64,000 nt of DNA from Lycocorax pyrrhopterus obiensis (taxonomy: Eukaryota > Chordata > Aves > Passeriformes > Paradisaeidae): assembly GCA_014706295.1 (NCBI GenBank), contig JACSVZ010000001.1, forward strand, positions 42,126,383 to 42,190,382. The letters are read 5' to 3'. This document shows positions 25,224 to 37,200 of this stretch, one piece after another. How positions within the stretch are numbered: the first letter of the stretch is position 1; each line of letters starts with the position of its first letter. A program made the position numbers and the translations under genes. The notes beneath the pieces were generated by a model. That model searched no databases and had not been told where the DNA came from. It saw only the letters and a program-made list of their open reading frames with translations.

Positions 25224-28200
25224 TTAATATTAAACTAGGGATCCAATAAATGAAAATCACCATTCTAAATGGAACCACAAAATTTCTTAAGGCATATCTT
25301 TTTTTTTCAAATGCATTTGATCTGTAAATTTTAGGACTCTAACAGTAAAATAAATACAGTTAAAACTCCTTCATCTTGAGAACAGTAAAGGAAATTATAA
25401 GTTCAGGTTCAGTTTGACAAACCATTTACAACTTGCAATACTGGACCTCTGAACCCACTTTTTAAAAATTAAAATGGGCATTTCTACATTAAATAAAAGC
25501 CCTACTGGGAAGAATTCATGAAGTGCTAACAATATGCCTTTGAAAAGGATTAATTTACAGGTGAAAGGAAAAATATGTATTAGAACTAAAGAAAGGGGAA
25601 CAGGGATGGAAAGAGAAGTGTCGCCAAAGCTACACCGTGTTGCAATTATAGTAACCTAAGAGCTCTGTTCCCTTTAGTCCAATTCTTGGTGCTAGAGTTA
25701 GTTTATTCCTACGGGAAAAATAAGAATTACAGTTTCTAGTGTTCTGAGGTGATCTCATGTTACTAAGAACTCTATAAACATTGCAGCACTTTTTAAATTT
25801 TGGCCTGTACTTTTAAACAAGGTTCTCTATGTTGCTAGGAGGTCCTGAGCAAGTACTAGTTGACAGTCGTGAAGCACCAGATGTTACCAGAGATTTGATT
25901 TTGATTTCAACAGTTCGTCAAAATACACTTTCGTTGTTGCCAGTACTCCTGTTTTTCCCAGCAATACAACAACATTTATAACTAATGGCACTTCAAAATA
26001 ATGTGCATGATCACAGATACAAATTGCCTTGAGGAAAGCAGTGCTTGGCATACTAGCCCCTTTTCTAAGTTAAGAAACATGGTTTGCTTTCAGGAAACCT
26101 AGAAACGTCAGGGCTCCCTCCCCCAGCAGTAAAACTTTGTTTCCAGTTGGAAGTGGATTAATGCATGTTAACAAACACCCATTTTAATCTGTGATGTCAT
26201 TATACAGATGTTTGCAACTGAAGAGAACATTCTTTGGACTCCCCTTGATTAAGGTACAGGTCTATCACAACGTTTGCATTTAAGCAGCTAAATATTAGAA
26301 ACCTATTCCAAGTGCGTCACTCGGAAACCCATGAGTGTTTTACAGACAGAGAAAGGATAGGAGGAATTTTCCACCAAAAAGCCTTTCTTCAGTTTTTCCA
26401 TACTGAGACAATCCAAGAACTTAGCTTGGACAATGCTCTTAATTTCTGTGACTATGACAGGGAATGTTTTCCAGAGATTGTAGGAGAGTGGTTCCAAAAC
26501 CCAACGGTCCTTTCCAGAATTGTATTTGAAATTAATTTTACACATTTTACAGATATGAAAGGTGCAAGTGGAGACTGTTGTAGAACATCTGTAAGCAAAG
26601 TGAAGAGAGGAAAAAAAAAAAAACCAGAGAGAGAAAGGAACCATTCTGGATGGGATAGCAAATGGAGCACCAGTAGTGATACAAAGGAGGTATGCAACAT
26701 GGGCAGCACTGGAAAGCAGTGTTTGCGACTTTCCAAAGGAGTGAGGACAAGTGAGTTGGAGAGGGTCTGTTTAAAGAAAAGAGCAGGCTGATCTAACAAA
26801 ACATTTGCTTTGTTTTAAACATAAAGGCCAGCTTTGTGACCTTGTTAGAAATTTGTTTACTGCTTAGGTCTATACTGTCAGAGAAAACAGCCTGGTGTAA
26901 GTTTTGCTTATACCGTCACTTAATTTTACATTTCCTTCCTTATTCAGGAGGTAGTATCAAGCATCTGCAGGATACAAGATATATTTGTAGCTGTCAAACA
27001 AAAGGCTGAAAAAGATAAATGAAAGTATACCATTGGCCTAAGTGTGATGTACTGACCTACGCTACCACGCTTGAAAAAAAATGGTTGTTCTCCCTGCATT
27101 TACATGTGTTGATTCTAAAATCTCTCTGCAACTCTCTAAAGGCATGGTTCTGTGTTAATTTTCTGCTTTTGTAGGAATATGTTATAAAGTATTAAAGCTG
27201 CAAAGGCAAAAAACTTGAAAAGCAGGAAATTTTATAGTTAAAGTCACGCATAAAACTTTAAATCTACTGCTGCCCCCCGTGCACATGTGGTATGACCACT
27301 TTTAATGCCATACCCACACATTATTTTTCCCAAAGTAGGCCTGCACAATGGATATTGCTCAAGATGCTCCCTCAGGAAGTGGTTTAATATTTTTGTGAAA
27401 TTATACGTCAGCCTTTACAAGCTTTTCAGCCCATCACTCAAGAACCTGGAAGTCTGTGACCAACCATTTCATCTCCAATATGACATTATGTATTTCACAG
27501 CTGGAAGAATAGAGACAAAGTCTTTTGTGGGCAACATATGGGCTCAGCAGTAAATGAAGGGTTATAATTTAGGACCACCTGACTGCCAGGCATGTGTTCT
27601 GACATGATACATTTCTTTCAAACATGATGAACAGAAGGATGTTCCAACCAGATCAGACGGTATGCTTGCACGCTGTCTCTGACCTTGGGGAGCCAACAGG
27701 ACAGTCTGTGAGGACAGGAGAAGCCTGTAGTGATATAAACACATTGTCTTTGTAAATATTGTAATATTTTCTGGGGAATGTTTCAGTCATGAGTGATGTC
27801 TGACTCTGAGACTTGCTGATACAGAAGTGATGGGTTTTTTTACTTAATGGCCATCAGTTTTCTTCTACGAATTGATCCTGGTGCTTTTTGATAACATAAA
27901 ATATCTTAAGTTCTAGTAAAGTGAGCTGAATTTGTGTACGCTCTTTATTTATGCTGTGAAACTGTGGAGTTATCAAAATAAGTACCTGGGATCTGAGGAC
28001 GCAATGTAGAAACCTGTAAAAAATGCTGGTTTACATAATTTCTGGACAGGATGATGGGGAAATTGTCACCTGCAGATAAATGAAAATTTTCAGTGAGCTT
28101 CCAGAGCTGAATGGGAAAAAAGACCTTGGTGAAACCGAGATCAAAATCTGTATTCACCACAAAACCATGGGTGCTGAATCTTTTTTAAATTAGAAATTTG

Positions 28201-29671
28201 ATTCACTGTTCTGGCACCTTGCACAGGGAAAAGACAGATAAAGTTACTGCGATAGAAAGAAACACCTAAAAGGGGACCAACCTAGAACATACCCTTAATT
28301 TTTTATTTGCTGTTACGGCCTTCTGCCTTTTGGTGCCTCTTTATCTGGGACCCTGAGGTCAGCTTGAGTCTGGATGCTAGATATTAATATTCATTCAGCA
28401 TCAGACCATGCTTTTTGTTGGGATTATTAGCCTGGACACAACTTTACTGAATGCAAATTACTGCTATTACATGAACACATAGTTACTGCATTTGACCTTG
28501 GCTGGTTAAATCCTATCAGAACAGCTCTGATGCACCAAAATCTGTGATTCAGTGCAATTATTGCAACATTAATATACTTAGCACACCTACTCAAAGAGCT
28601 TCTTTCCTTTAAATTACTTACTAAGTTTTATATTGAACCTTTTCCAACTGCTAAAGCAAAGGAAGGGCTGCCACAGGCTGTCACTGGTCATATCGGCTCC
28701 CACACTCTGAACAGCATGAGACTCTCCTTTGGAAAAAAGTTCATGATGAAAAATGGTGGGAAAATTCAGATGGTATGAATAACTTACATTCTGATGACAA
28801 GTAGCTAGTTACTTCTAATTTTGCAACTTTCTCAATATCCTTTATGTTTTTTATATTTAGTTGCTTCTTTTTCAATAAGAAGAAAAAAGGGATACAAACT
28901 CTCTTCTGTTCAGTCACAAAAGCATTCCATAGTGTGCTCATTAAAAAGCACCTGGACTGTAAACTAGGGATATGCCACCATTATATTTTCAGTATTGCAG
29001 ACTGAAAGACCTCCTCTTCCTGTTTAACAGCTTCCTTTTGTGGGAAACTGAAACATGCAAAAAAGTGCTTTTATTTTTGTGCAATGCTTACTTAGTACAG
29101 CTGAAAAAATAAGCAATGTAATAAGGGGTGATGTACCAAGCACTTATGATGGTTCCTGACATGGGTTTTCAAACAAATGTGTTAATCCATGCTAACCTGG
29201 TTCAGTGCTTTGAAAACTATGATACGTTATTTTTGTGGCCCGCTTGCCATCCCTGCTAGTATTACAAATGCCCTCCATTGCATACATGCTTTTATTTTAT
29301 TGCACCTTTAGGCAAATTTAAAGCAAATAAGAAGATATAATTATGTTTGATTAAGGTAGCTTGGTGGTATATTTGTGTCAACTAGTTCAGTGTGTATCAT
29401 TCTTTGTTTTTTGGTTTCATTGAATATGTACATGGGAAAAATAGATCTCAGAAGGTGCTGTGTACCCTGCTCTGGAGATCTACTTTGCTCAATTTAAAAT
29501 AAATGATTGCAGTATTATAGGAAAAGAGGAGAGACGTGCACACCTCTGGTGAGTGATTCCCCAAGACTTGAATTACCCCTCAGAGATGCTCATCTGTCTC
29601 CATTGATTATACAGAACATTTACGAAAACTACATGCTAAAATAGACTTGTCAGCTTTATACCTACATTGGT
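25224..29671. other. Intronic sequence without a recognised feature
   Basis: About 4.4 kb of AT-rich intron. The 159-codon plus-strand frame at 26312-26791 has a lysine-rich run caused by an A-rich tract (26611-26622) and no recognised domain. It overlaps a 115-codon frame on the other strand, so neither is called. Confidence 0.5.
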
Positions 29672-30421
29672 TGTAGGTGTTGAGGTTGTACTGGTGGTGG
29701 TGACAGGGGTGGCTTCTGTGGGATATGTCCAGGGGCTGCCCCATGCCTGACACAGCTGTCTTCAAGCAGTCCACTGCAGGGCACAGCTGAACCCCTCAGC
29801 TATGATGGTTGAACCTCAGGCAAAGCAGATTTAAGGAAGGCTAAAAATGCCAGACAGGCAAAGGGAAAAACAGAGGGAGAAACAGCTCTGCAGAGGCCAA
29901 GGCCAGAGAAGGAGAATGGGAATGGGAAAAATGTGCTCCAGGCATTGGAGCAAAGTCCCCCACAGCCTGTGGGGAACCACACCAGAGCAGGCTTTTTCTT
30001 GAAGGACTGCAGCTCATGAAGATCCCACATTGGAGCAGGTAAAACACATGAGATGGAGGTATGGGCAGAGATCATAACTTTTACATGAACCATAGCCCTT
30101 CCCCACTCCTCCTGTGCTGCTCGGGGGGAAATAGCGGAGTTTGGAGTCTGGAGAGAAGCTGAATGTGGGGAAGGCAGAAAGAAATGTGTTGTTTCAGTGT
30201 TTCTGTTTGATTCTTTCTATTCAAATCTATTTTAATTGTCAGTAAATTAAATTAATTTTTCACATTCAAGTTTTGCCCATGATGGTAATTGGTAAGCAAC
30301 TTCCCCACCTTTATCTTGACCCATGAACTTTTGCATCACATTTCTTCAGTCCTGACAAGGAGGGGGAGTGAGAAAGAGTCTGAGTAGGGATCTGGCTGCT
30401 GGTAGAGGTTAACCCACCACA
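29672..30421 (+). mobile_element. Probable solo LTR, avian ERV, plus strand
   Basis: The right end is clear: GCCCATGATGGTAATTGGTA, ACCTTTATCTTGACCCATGA, CAAGGAGGGGGAGTGAGAAA, then GGTTAACCCACCACA at 30407-30421, the signature terminus of a widespread avian LTR family. Upstream blocks AAGGACTGCAGCTCATGAAG, CCACATTGGAGCAGGTAAAA and CTCCTGTGCTGCTCGGGGGG fit the middle of the same family. The left end is uncertain; I placed it at a TGTAGG near 29672. I found no target-site duplication. Minus-strand frames of up to 97 codons at 29800-30093 are incidental to the LTR. Confidence 0.85.
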
Positions 30422-32668
30422 GCACCTAAGCTTAAAAGGAATGATATTAAGTAGTAAATGGGAAAGAGGAGGCATGCCAGCATCCATTTTATGAAAAGTA
30501 TTTGCATAACTTTTCTGAAAAGAAAAACTCTGTGCCTAAGATTAAGGCATGCACTAAATCATTTTACTATTATTTCTGATTCAACTACAATTAGGAAATA
30601 CAGCAATTCCTTACTTCTGATAAGGAATTATTTTCCACTAAACCTATTTGTGTGACATCCCACTGAACATGAGATACGCCACAGACCAAAGATGCAATAC
30701 CGGTGTGCACAAAATCATAAAGCTAGAAGACCGACTTTATCAGTTCCTTACGGTTTTAATTTTCTTGAAAAACATGATTTTGACTAGTAATACATAAGCA
30801 TGTTAGCAGAAGAAGAAATAAATGAGTTCGTGGCATGGCTGGGCACATTCTACTTAAGATTGCATGCTGGCCTTGAAATCTTGTGGTCTAAATAACTAAG
30901 ACTGAGCCAGTAGGACAGCAAAGATCCCTAGTGCAACCCCATGCTTAAATCAAAAATGCTGAAAGGCCAAAATAAGACCCTAGCTGTAGTCTAGGTCCCT
31001 GCTGCTCTCCAGGTCTCCAAATCAGCTGTGTCTGTTTTCCCTTTAGTAATGATACATGCTCTCCTACCAATATTTGTACAGGATTAAAGGCATAGAGTCT
31101 TTGAAACTGCAGTGTGTTAACAGATGCAAAATTAATCTAGTCAGGTTTCTTTTCCTTAACTTTTCTTGATAACCTTGATGAAGCATATTGCTGCTGCTAT
31201 ATTCCTCTGATTGCCTGTCTCATTAAGTATGTATTGAGTAACAAGTGACAGCACTAGCTAAGATGCTTTATGGCATAAACACACAAATACTGAAACAAGC
31301 CATTTTAAGTGCTCTAGAAATGGCTATTTTCATCACGTATTTACTTTTAATTAAAGATGCATCCACTTATAAGGACATTTATCATCATGATCATCATGCT
31401 ACTGGCAAGGAAATCCCTCATTGTGAAAACTCTACCCTTACTAATCAGTTCCTCCTGGGACAATTTAGGAGAGATAACTAGAAATGCATAGAAAATCAAT
31501 TCCTCATCATGTGCAAAATTTAATGATTTCAAAAATTTCATCACTCCATAATGGGTTTCTCCTGAAACTTCACGTCACTATTCACCAATAAAGAAAAAGA
31601 AAAAAACCACCATGTTATTAAGTGCTTCTACAAATGATGGACTTCAGTTCAGTCCCTCATATCTGATGTAAGTGCTCCTAACAGAACACATGGTTCTTAA
31701 ACCGGTACAGTTTAAAGCAAAATTGCATCTTGCCAGAAAACATTTCTGTTGTAATGAACTAACATACCTTGATTATTAAAAAAAAAAAAATTCCATCCAA
31801 TTCTCAAATGCATCTAGAGGTAAATGAGGCTGTGGAGTGCTATGATGGACAAGATGGGGCTGCATATGTTCTGCCCCACCACAGATTCATTTTCTAGGGA
31901 AGGCAAATTTTCTTCCTGCAGTCACTTCTGTGGCGAGGATGGAGAATCAAAGATCCTTGCTCCTCAGTATTTCCATAAGCCAAGCTTTAGGTCAGCACTT
32001 CTAATGCCTCATCTTCCCGGGATCAGTTTTGCTGTGAGGATGGAAACAGGACTGCTAACATTTGAAATATTTTAAAATATGTAATCTATCTGCTATGGCA
32101 CAAAGGTTTGTAGGAGAAGCAAGAGCAGATAAAATGCTTCTTAAGACAGTCTACCTAAACATCTGACTCCATGCAAGGGCCAGACTGATCTTAGCTATTT
32201 GTACTCAGCTATTCTTCCAGCTGACTTTATACTGTGAAAATCAAGTTTGCAGATTTCATGTTGGTAAAGTTTGTCGCCGTTGTTAAGTTCCATCGACACT
32301 TGTCTTACTCAGGTTATGCAAGGCCTGTGCTTTACAGTGCACACAAGTGCAAGTATCAACATACGGCTGGAATCAGTAATCGCGCAGAGAGCCATAAAGG
32401 CTTTATTGCCACTACGTCACTTGTGAGTTATGTAGGTCATCCCAAACAAGTGGCAAAACAACTTTTACAGCAACATGCGCTGTTATATTTCAGTCATGCC
32501 ACCCAGAGTATATCTCAGCAACATTAAGGAAAAAAAATTTAGCAAGCTTTTAAAATAAAATGTTGTTATTGGAACTGCTTTTATGTGACCCTCCACCTGC
32601 AAAGTGAGTTGCCTTGCTTGCCCACAAATCCCAAAGATTTAGGGAACTCTTTGCCTGGGTTACACTAT

Positions 32669-32694
32669 GCACATATTTAGCGCACATATTTAGT
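32669..32694. repeat. 13-bp tandem duplication
   Basis: GCACATATTTAGC is followed directly by GCACATATTTAGT, two copies differing only at the last base. A minor local duplication of no evident function. Confidence 0.9.
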
Positions 32695-33200
32695 GAAACT
32701 ATAATGCTGTCTACTTCTTTTTATGTTCACTACCTTATCTTTGTTGCACAGTTTAGCTTTTAAGACGTGTAATTATATATCCATGTTCATAATGACATAA
32801 AATCCTACTTTGATTCCTCGCAAGTCGAAATTACTTATTCTGCCACACTTATTTGCAGTTAGGCTTTAAATTTCACTTGCTGCCTTGAGCTGAAATGTAT
32901 GTGAAAGGAGGTGCAAGGTCATCTACACAGGATATTAACATTTTTACAAAACAGGAACCATTTCTACCCATATCACACCATGCTTCCAGTCCTATGGTAT
33001 TAATAAACCCTGCTCACACATTGTAGTTATTTCGAAACCTATTAAAATGCCAGGGATCACTTATTCAAACAGGGCTTTTATAGTTAATCAGGAAACTTAG
33101 CATTGATTATACTGCATCTGCTTTTAAATAAAGCAAATGAAATTTGCCCACTTAAGAGTCATAATCAATCCCTTTGGGACACCGAGGGGAATTAGCATAT

Positions 33201-34266
33201 TTAATTACCCTGCAATGGATTCTTTTTTCACTCAATATTTAAGACATATTGTATTACTGCAAAAGGTGACTACCTGCTTTATGAACCGCACAAGAGACCT
33301 GGTGTGGCTATGAGGAAGGGGACAACTTTTATTTCACACTGCTACAGGAGGATGAATATTTTCTTCCACCTATTCAAAATTATTTGATACCTAGGTTATG
33401 ATCTTTGAGTGGGAGCACGCCTGAAAATACATTGTTACTAGTAGTCAAAGAGGTATAGGGTTGATTAAGGAGTGGGCACCCTCTGAAGAATCAAGTTCTG
33501 GGCTCCCAATTTTATCCCCCTTCCCCAAATCCAGCCTCCATTTATACTTTTGATAAAGCTGGAACTGTTGCCGTAATGCCTCTCTGTGTGCACCTATGGA
33601 GGTGTACAGAAGCAAAGCCAAGGCCAGCACCAAGGCCAAATTCATCTCCTTTCCACATCATGTTCTGTGGGAGGGTCTTGAGGGCTGCCTGTGCAATAAC
33701 TGGGATAGTTCTTGCAAAAGAGGTCACATACCCCCTAAAACCCAAACTCTGTAGATATGTGGGTTATCCTGGAGCACTGAGCAGCATTTCTCTGTTTTCT
33801 TTTGCAGGGATCTTACATGATCAATCCTGGGCAAAAAAGGCAGCCCAGACTCCTTCCTAGAAAGGCAGATATATCACCTTAGGAAGAAGCTGAGAGTCTG
33901 TGGCACAGTCTGCACATCAGGTATGGTGTTTCATCCAGCCCAGGAGTCAGCAGCTCAGCTCCACTGTAGAAGTGGAGGTGGTTCATGGCACCACAGCTCT
34001 GGAATGTGGGAGTGTGTGGATTCAGCCCATGGCCCTACTGCCTCTGGGTCTCCCTGCACACCCTGCTCCTGCAGAGAGCTTTCTGTGTTGAGCCCTTGGT
34101 CATGGTCTTATTGCTCATTTCCCCCCCCCACCCCCACAGGCTGATTCAAAATGAGGGAAACTGTCTTTTCCTCATCTGCCCTCTGTAAAGAATTTCTTAA
34201 ACAAGGAAAAGGGATTGGAGTTTTCGCTGGTGATTATTTCTGGATTATTAATTACCTTTAATTACC
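33201..34266. promoter_or_regulatory. Cluster of TTAATTACC homeodomain-type sites
   Basis: The word TTAATTACC occurs at 33201-33209, 34248-34256 and 34258-34266. The last two copies have starts exactly 10 bp apart, one helical turn. TAATTA is the core preferred by many homeodomain proteins. Function is inferred only from motif and spacing, and AT-rich intron produces such words by chance. Confidence 0.3.
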
Positions 34267-37200
34267 ATGTAACACTAAGATTAAAATGCATTCTAAAACT
34301 TGACACTTCAACCTTATTAGCTTACTACGAGAGTACGGTAGTTTCTAACAATTCTATTTATCAAAGGTAAACCGCTTATTAAGACCTTCTAATTATTAAG
34401 GTAGTGTAATCAATCTTCAGTAAAATTCCATTAGAGAGAATAAGCCCTTGAGGAAACTGCTTGTGACTCTTATGAACTTGACCAAGTCTGAAATGTATAA
34501 GAAATCTCTTTTCAACCACCGTGAGTTTCCTATATTCAAATTTTCTACTTTGACTCTGTAGAAAGAAAGGCCTTTGGCTGATTGTTTATATGCCTCTGGA
34601 GTGCTTTAATCATCTTGTAAATGCTGATGTTCTTATTATTCATTTTTTTTTGTAAAAATTTTATTCCACAAGCAGATAATTCAGTGACAGGGAAGATAAT
34701 TCATAAATGCATTAGAAAGCACAATCTTTTCCCCAATGCTTTCACTGTATAAATAGTTTAGAAATACTATTCTGTCTCTAATTTGCCTCTTTACTGTATC
34801 ACCTGGGTATCATCTCCCTCATGTTATTTAATCTGCTCGTGTTTTCAGTATACAGATGGACTTTTTTACTTAGGTCATCCACAAATTCTGTGAAAGCCTT
34901 AATCTAATCCACATTTTGAGTTTTTCATGTGTCCTACCCTGTATGGTCTATATTGCCGGACTGGAAATCCTTTCCATGTGCAGGTGTGTGACTTACTTTC
35001 TAACACTGGGACGGAAGGCAGCCCGGGCTTGCAGCACTGTCCCCTCCTCACCCTCAGAGCCAAGCAGAGCTCTGACCTGCCTCCCAGGCTGCTGGGAGGT
35101 TGTCATTTGCTAGTCTTTCCTATGTGAAAAGAAAGTAGCAGACTTTTGGCTCTTAAAAAAATCTGTCTGGGAGAAGAAGACAGAAGTAACCTGTCCAGCG
35201 TACAAAAGATGGAAAGAATCAGAGTTAATTCCAAACAAAGCACTGGGTTCCTTTATGCCAGATGAACCGTGACCTTCGGAATCACAGCTACTCTTTTAAA
35301 GATTTGTTCGTCATGGTGACAAGTTGTTCAACACTAAGCTAAAATGCTTGCTTTTGATTTCTGTTTTTCTCCTATTATCCAAATGAGACTGCATTTCTTT
35401 CACTTTATACCAACATTCATAGTCTGTCCTCATACCTGCCTGCTGGCACTTACCAGAGCATTCTGCATTTTTCCATCTCATCAACTTTATATCTTTCTAA
35501 ACCTCATCAGAGTTTTTTCACCTTCATATATGCCTCCTAATAACCTGACTCAATTTATTCCTTATAATTTATCCTACAAATGAATGTTGGTTTAGTCACC
35601 CTCAAACTACCCTTGCAACAGCTTCCTGCAATTTTTGGTACATACACTTCAGCATTGTTAAGAAAATAAATGTTGTGGAAAAAGTTGAATGTAAAATGAT
35701 ACAAAGGCATATTACTCTTTGTGCTTTCTACAACAAATTAAACATGAAAATTATCTTTATTTTAGTGATTGTTTTAATAAGATTTTACAGAATAAGTCTT
35801 CTGCTTAAAGAAGAAATAGAAAATTAAAATATTTTCTAATTCTCCACTGCAAGAACTTGTGTCTTATTTTTCAGTTGACTTAAAGTACATCAGAATTTTA
35901 TGCAAAAACATTGTCTACAAAAGCAACACATAGCAATCCTTTTCACTTGCTTCCATCACAGAAACCTATTAATAAAAAACTCATTAAACATTAGAAGAGG
36001 CTGCCAATAACGGGATTGTTTTTCAGGTTCTTCAAGAGAAATTCAAGTTCTATTTTATTATGGATACCTTTGGCCTATTGATCCCCAGACATCTGGAAAA
36101 AATTCAAATATTTACTTACTCCCAAAGTAAATAGTACTTAGGGAAGGTATTCTGAACATAATAATAAAATTTTGTGATACGAAAGGAGATTTGTTTATGT
36201 TTATATGTTTTTATAAAGGCATAAGATTATTTCTACTATAGTGCTGGTCTTATCTTCCTGGTGTATATTTTTATTTAAGTTTAATTAGAAAACTATTATT
36301 GTAGTAGAGTAGTATTTTATTTGAATGAAGTTAGTTCAAAGCAAATAATCTAAATAAGATACATATACCTTAAAGACAATACAAGAATTTCCATTCTGAG
36401 ATAATCACAAATGCTTTCAGTCATCCTATACATTTTAGAACTTCATTTTTACCTTCTATGGTATAGAATTTAATTCCAGTTAAAGCTAAATACTTAAATT
36501 CAGCAACATTATATTGCAGATCTCATTAAGTAGGATCTCTCAGTACTGCACTGCAGAGCCCTGCTTAGTACTTCCACACCTATTGCTACAGAAAGAAGCA
36601 ATTAAGAAATTAGATGTATTGAAAAAGAATTGTTGGCAAGGTACAAATAGGTAACCTTTTTACTTATTTTCCTTTTTTCACAGCTTCACTATATTAAAAA
36701 GCATGTGTTATAAACAGGAGTGAAAAATTCTGGACATGTTACAGAATAAAAGACCTAGGGTTATGGTATTTTATCCTTTCGCATCCTCTTTCTTCATTTT
36801 ATGAGCCCCCGCTGGTACCTGTGTTCTTTCCCACTGACAAAGTGATGTATTGTTTCCCTAGTGTACAGACCTCTTCAGCTTTGTCATTCATATAAGTAAG
36901 GTTTTCTTGTAAGCCATTTTCTGCCAAGTTAATACACCAAAGCTTTAAAGGTGGAATACAAGAGCTTTTTAAAATGTTTTAGGGCACCTTCTTTCATACT
37001 GTCAAGAGTAACTGCAATCCATTTAAGTCAAATGCTTCATATAAAAAGAAGCATTTACAGCAGCAGGGTTGTTACAGAAGCAGTTTATTTTCTATAATGG
37101 TTTTGGCCCAGCCCTTTAGTTTTCAAGCATTTAACTCATAGACAGAAGCCTTAACTTTCTCCCTGCAAAGCATAAGTGACAGTTTCTTATGTAACAGCCC

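Noticed and set aside
26312..26791. 159-codon plus-strand open frame
   Set aside because: No domain or signal recognised, a lysine run from an A-rich tract, heavy overlap with frames on the other strand, and no obvious splice or promoter context.
29800..30093. 97-codon minus-strand frame with a hydrophobic F-rich stretch
   Set aside because: It lies inside a plus-strand solo LTR and is its antisense reading.
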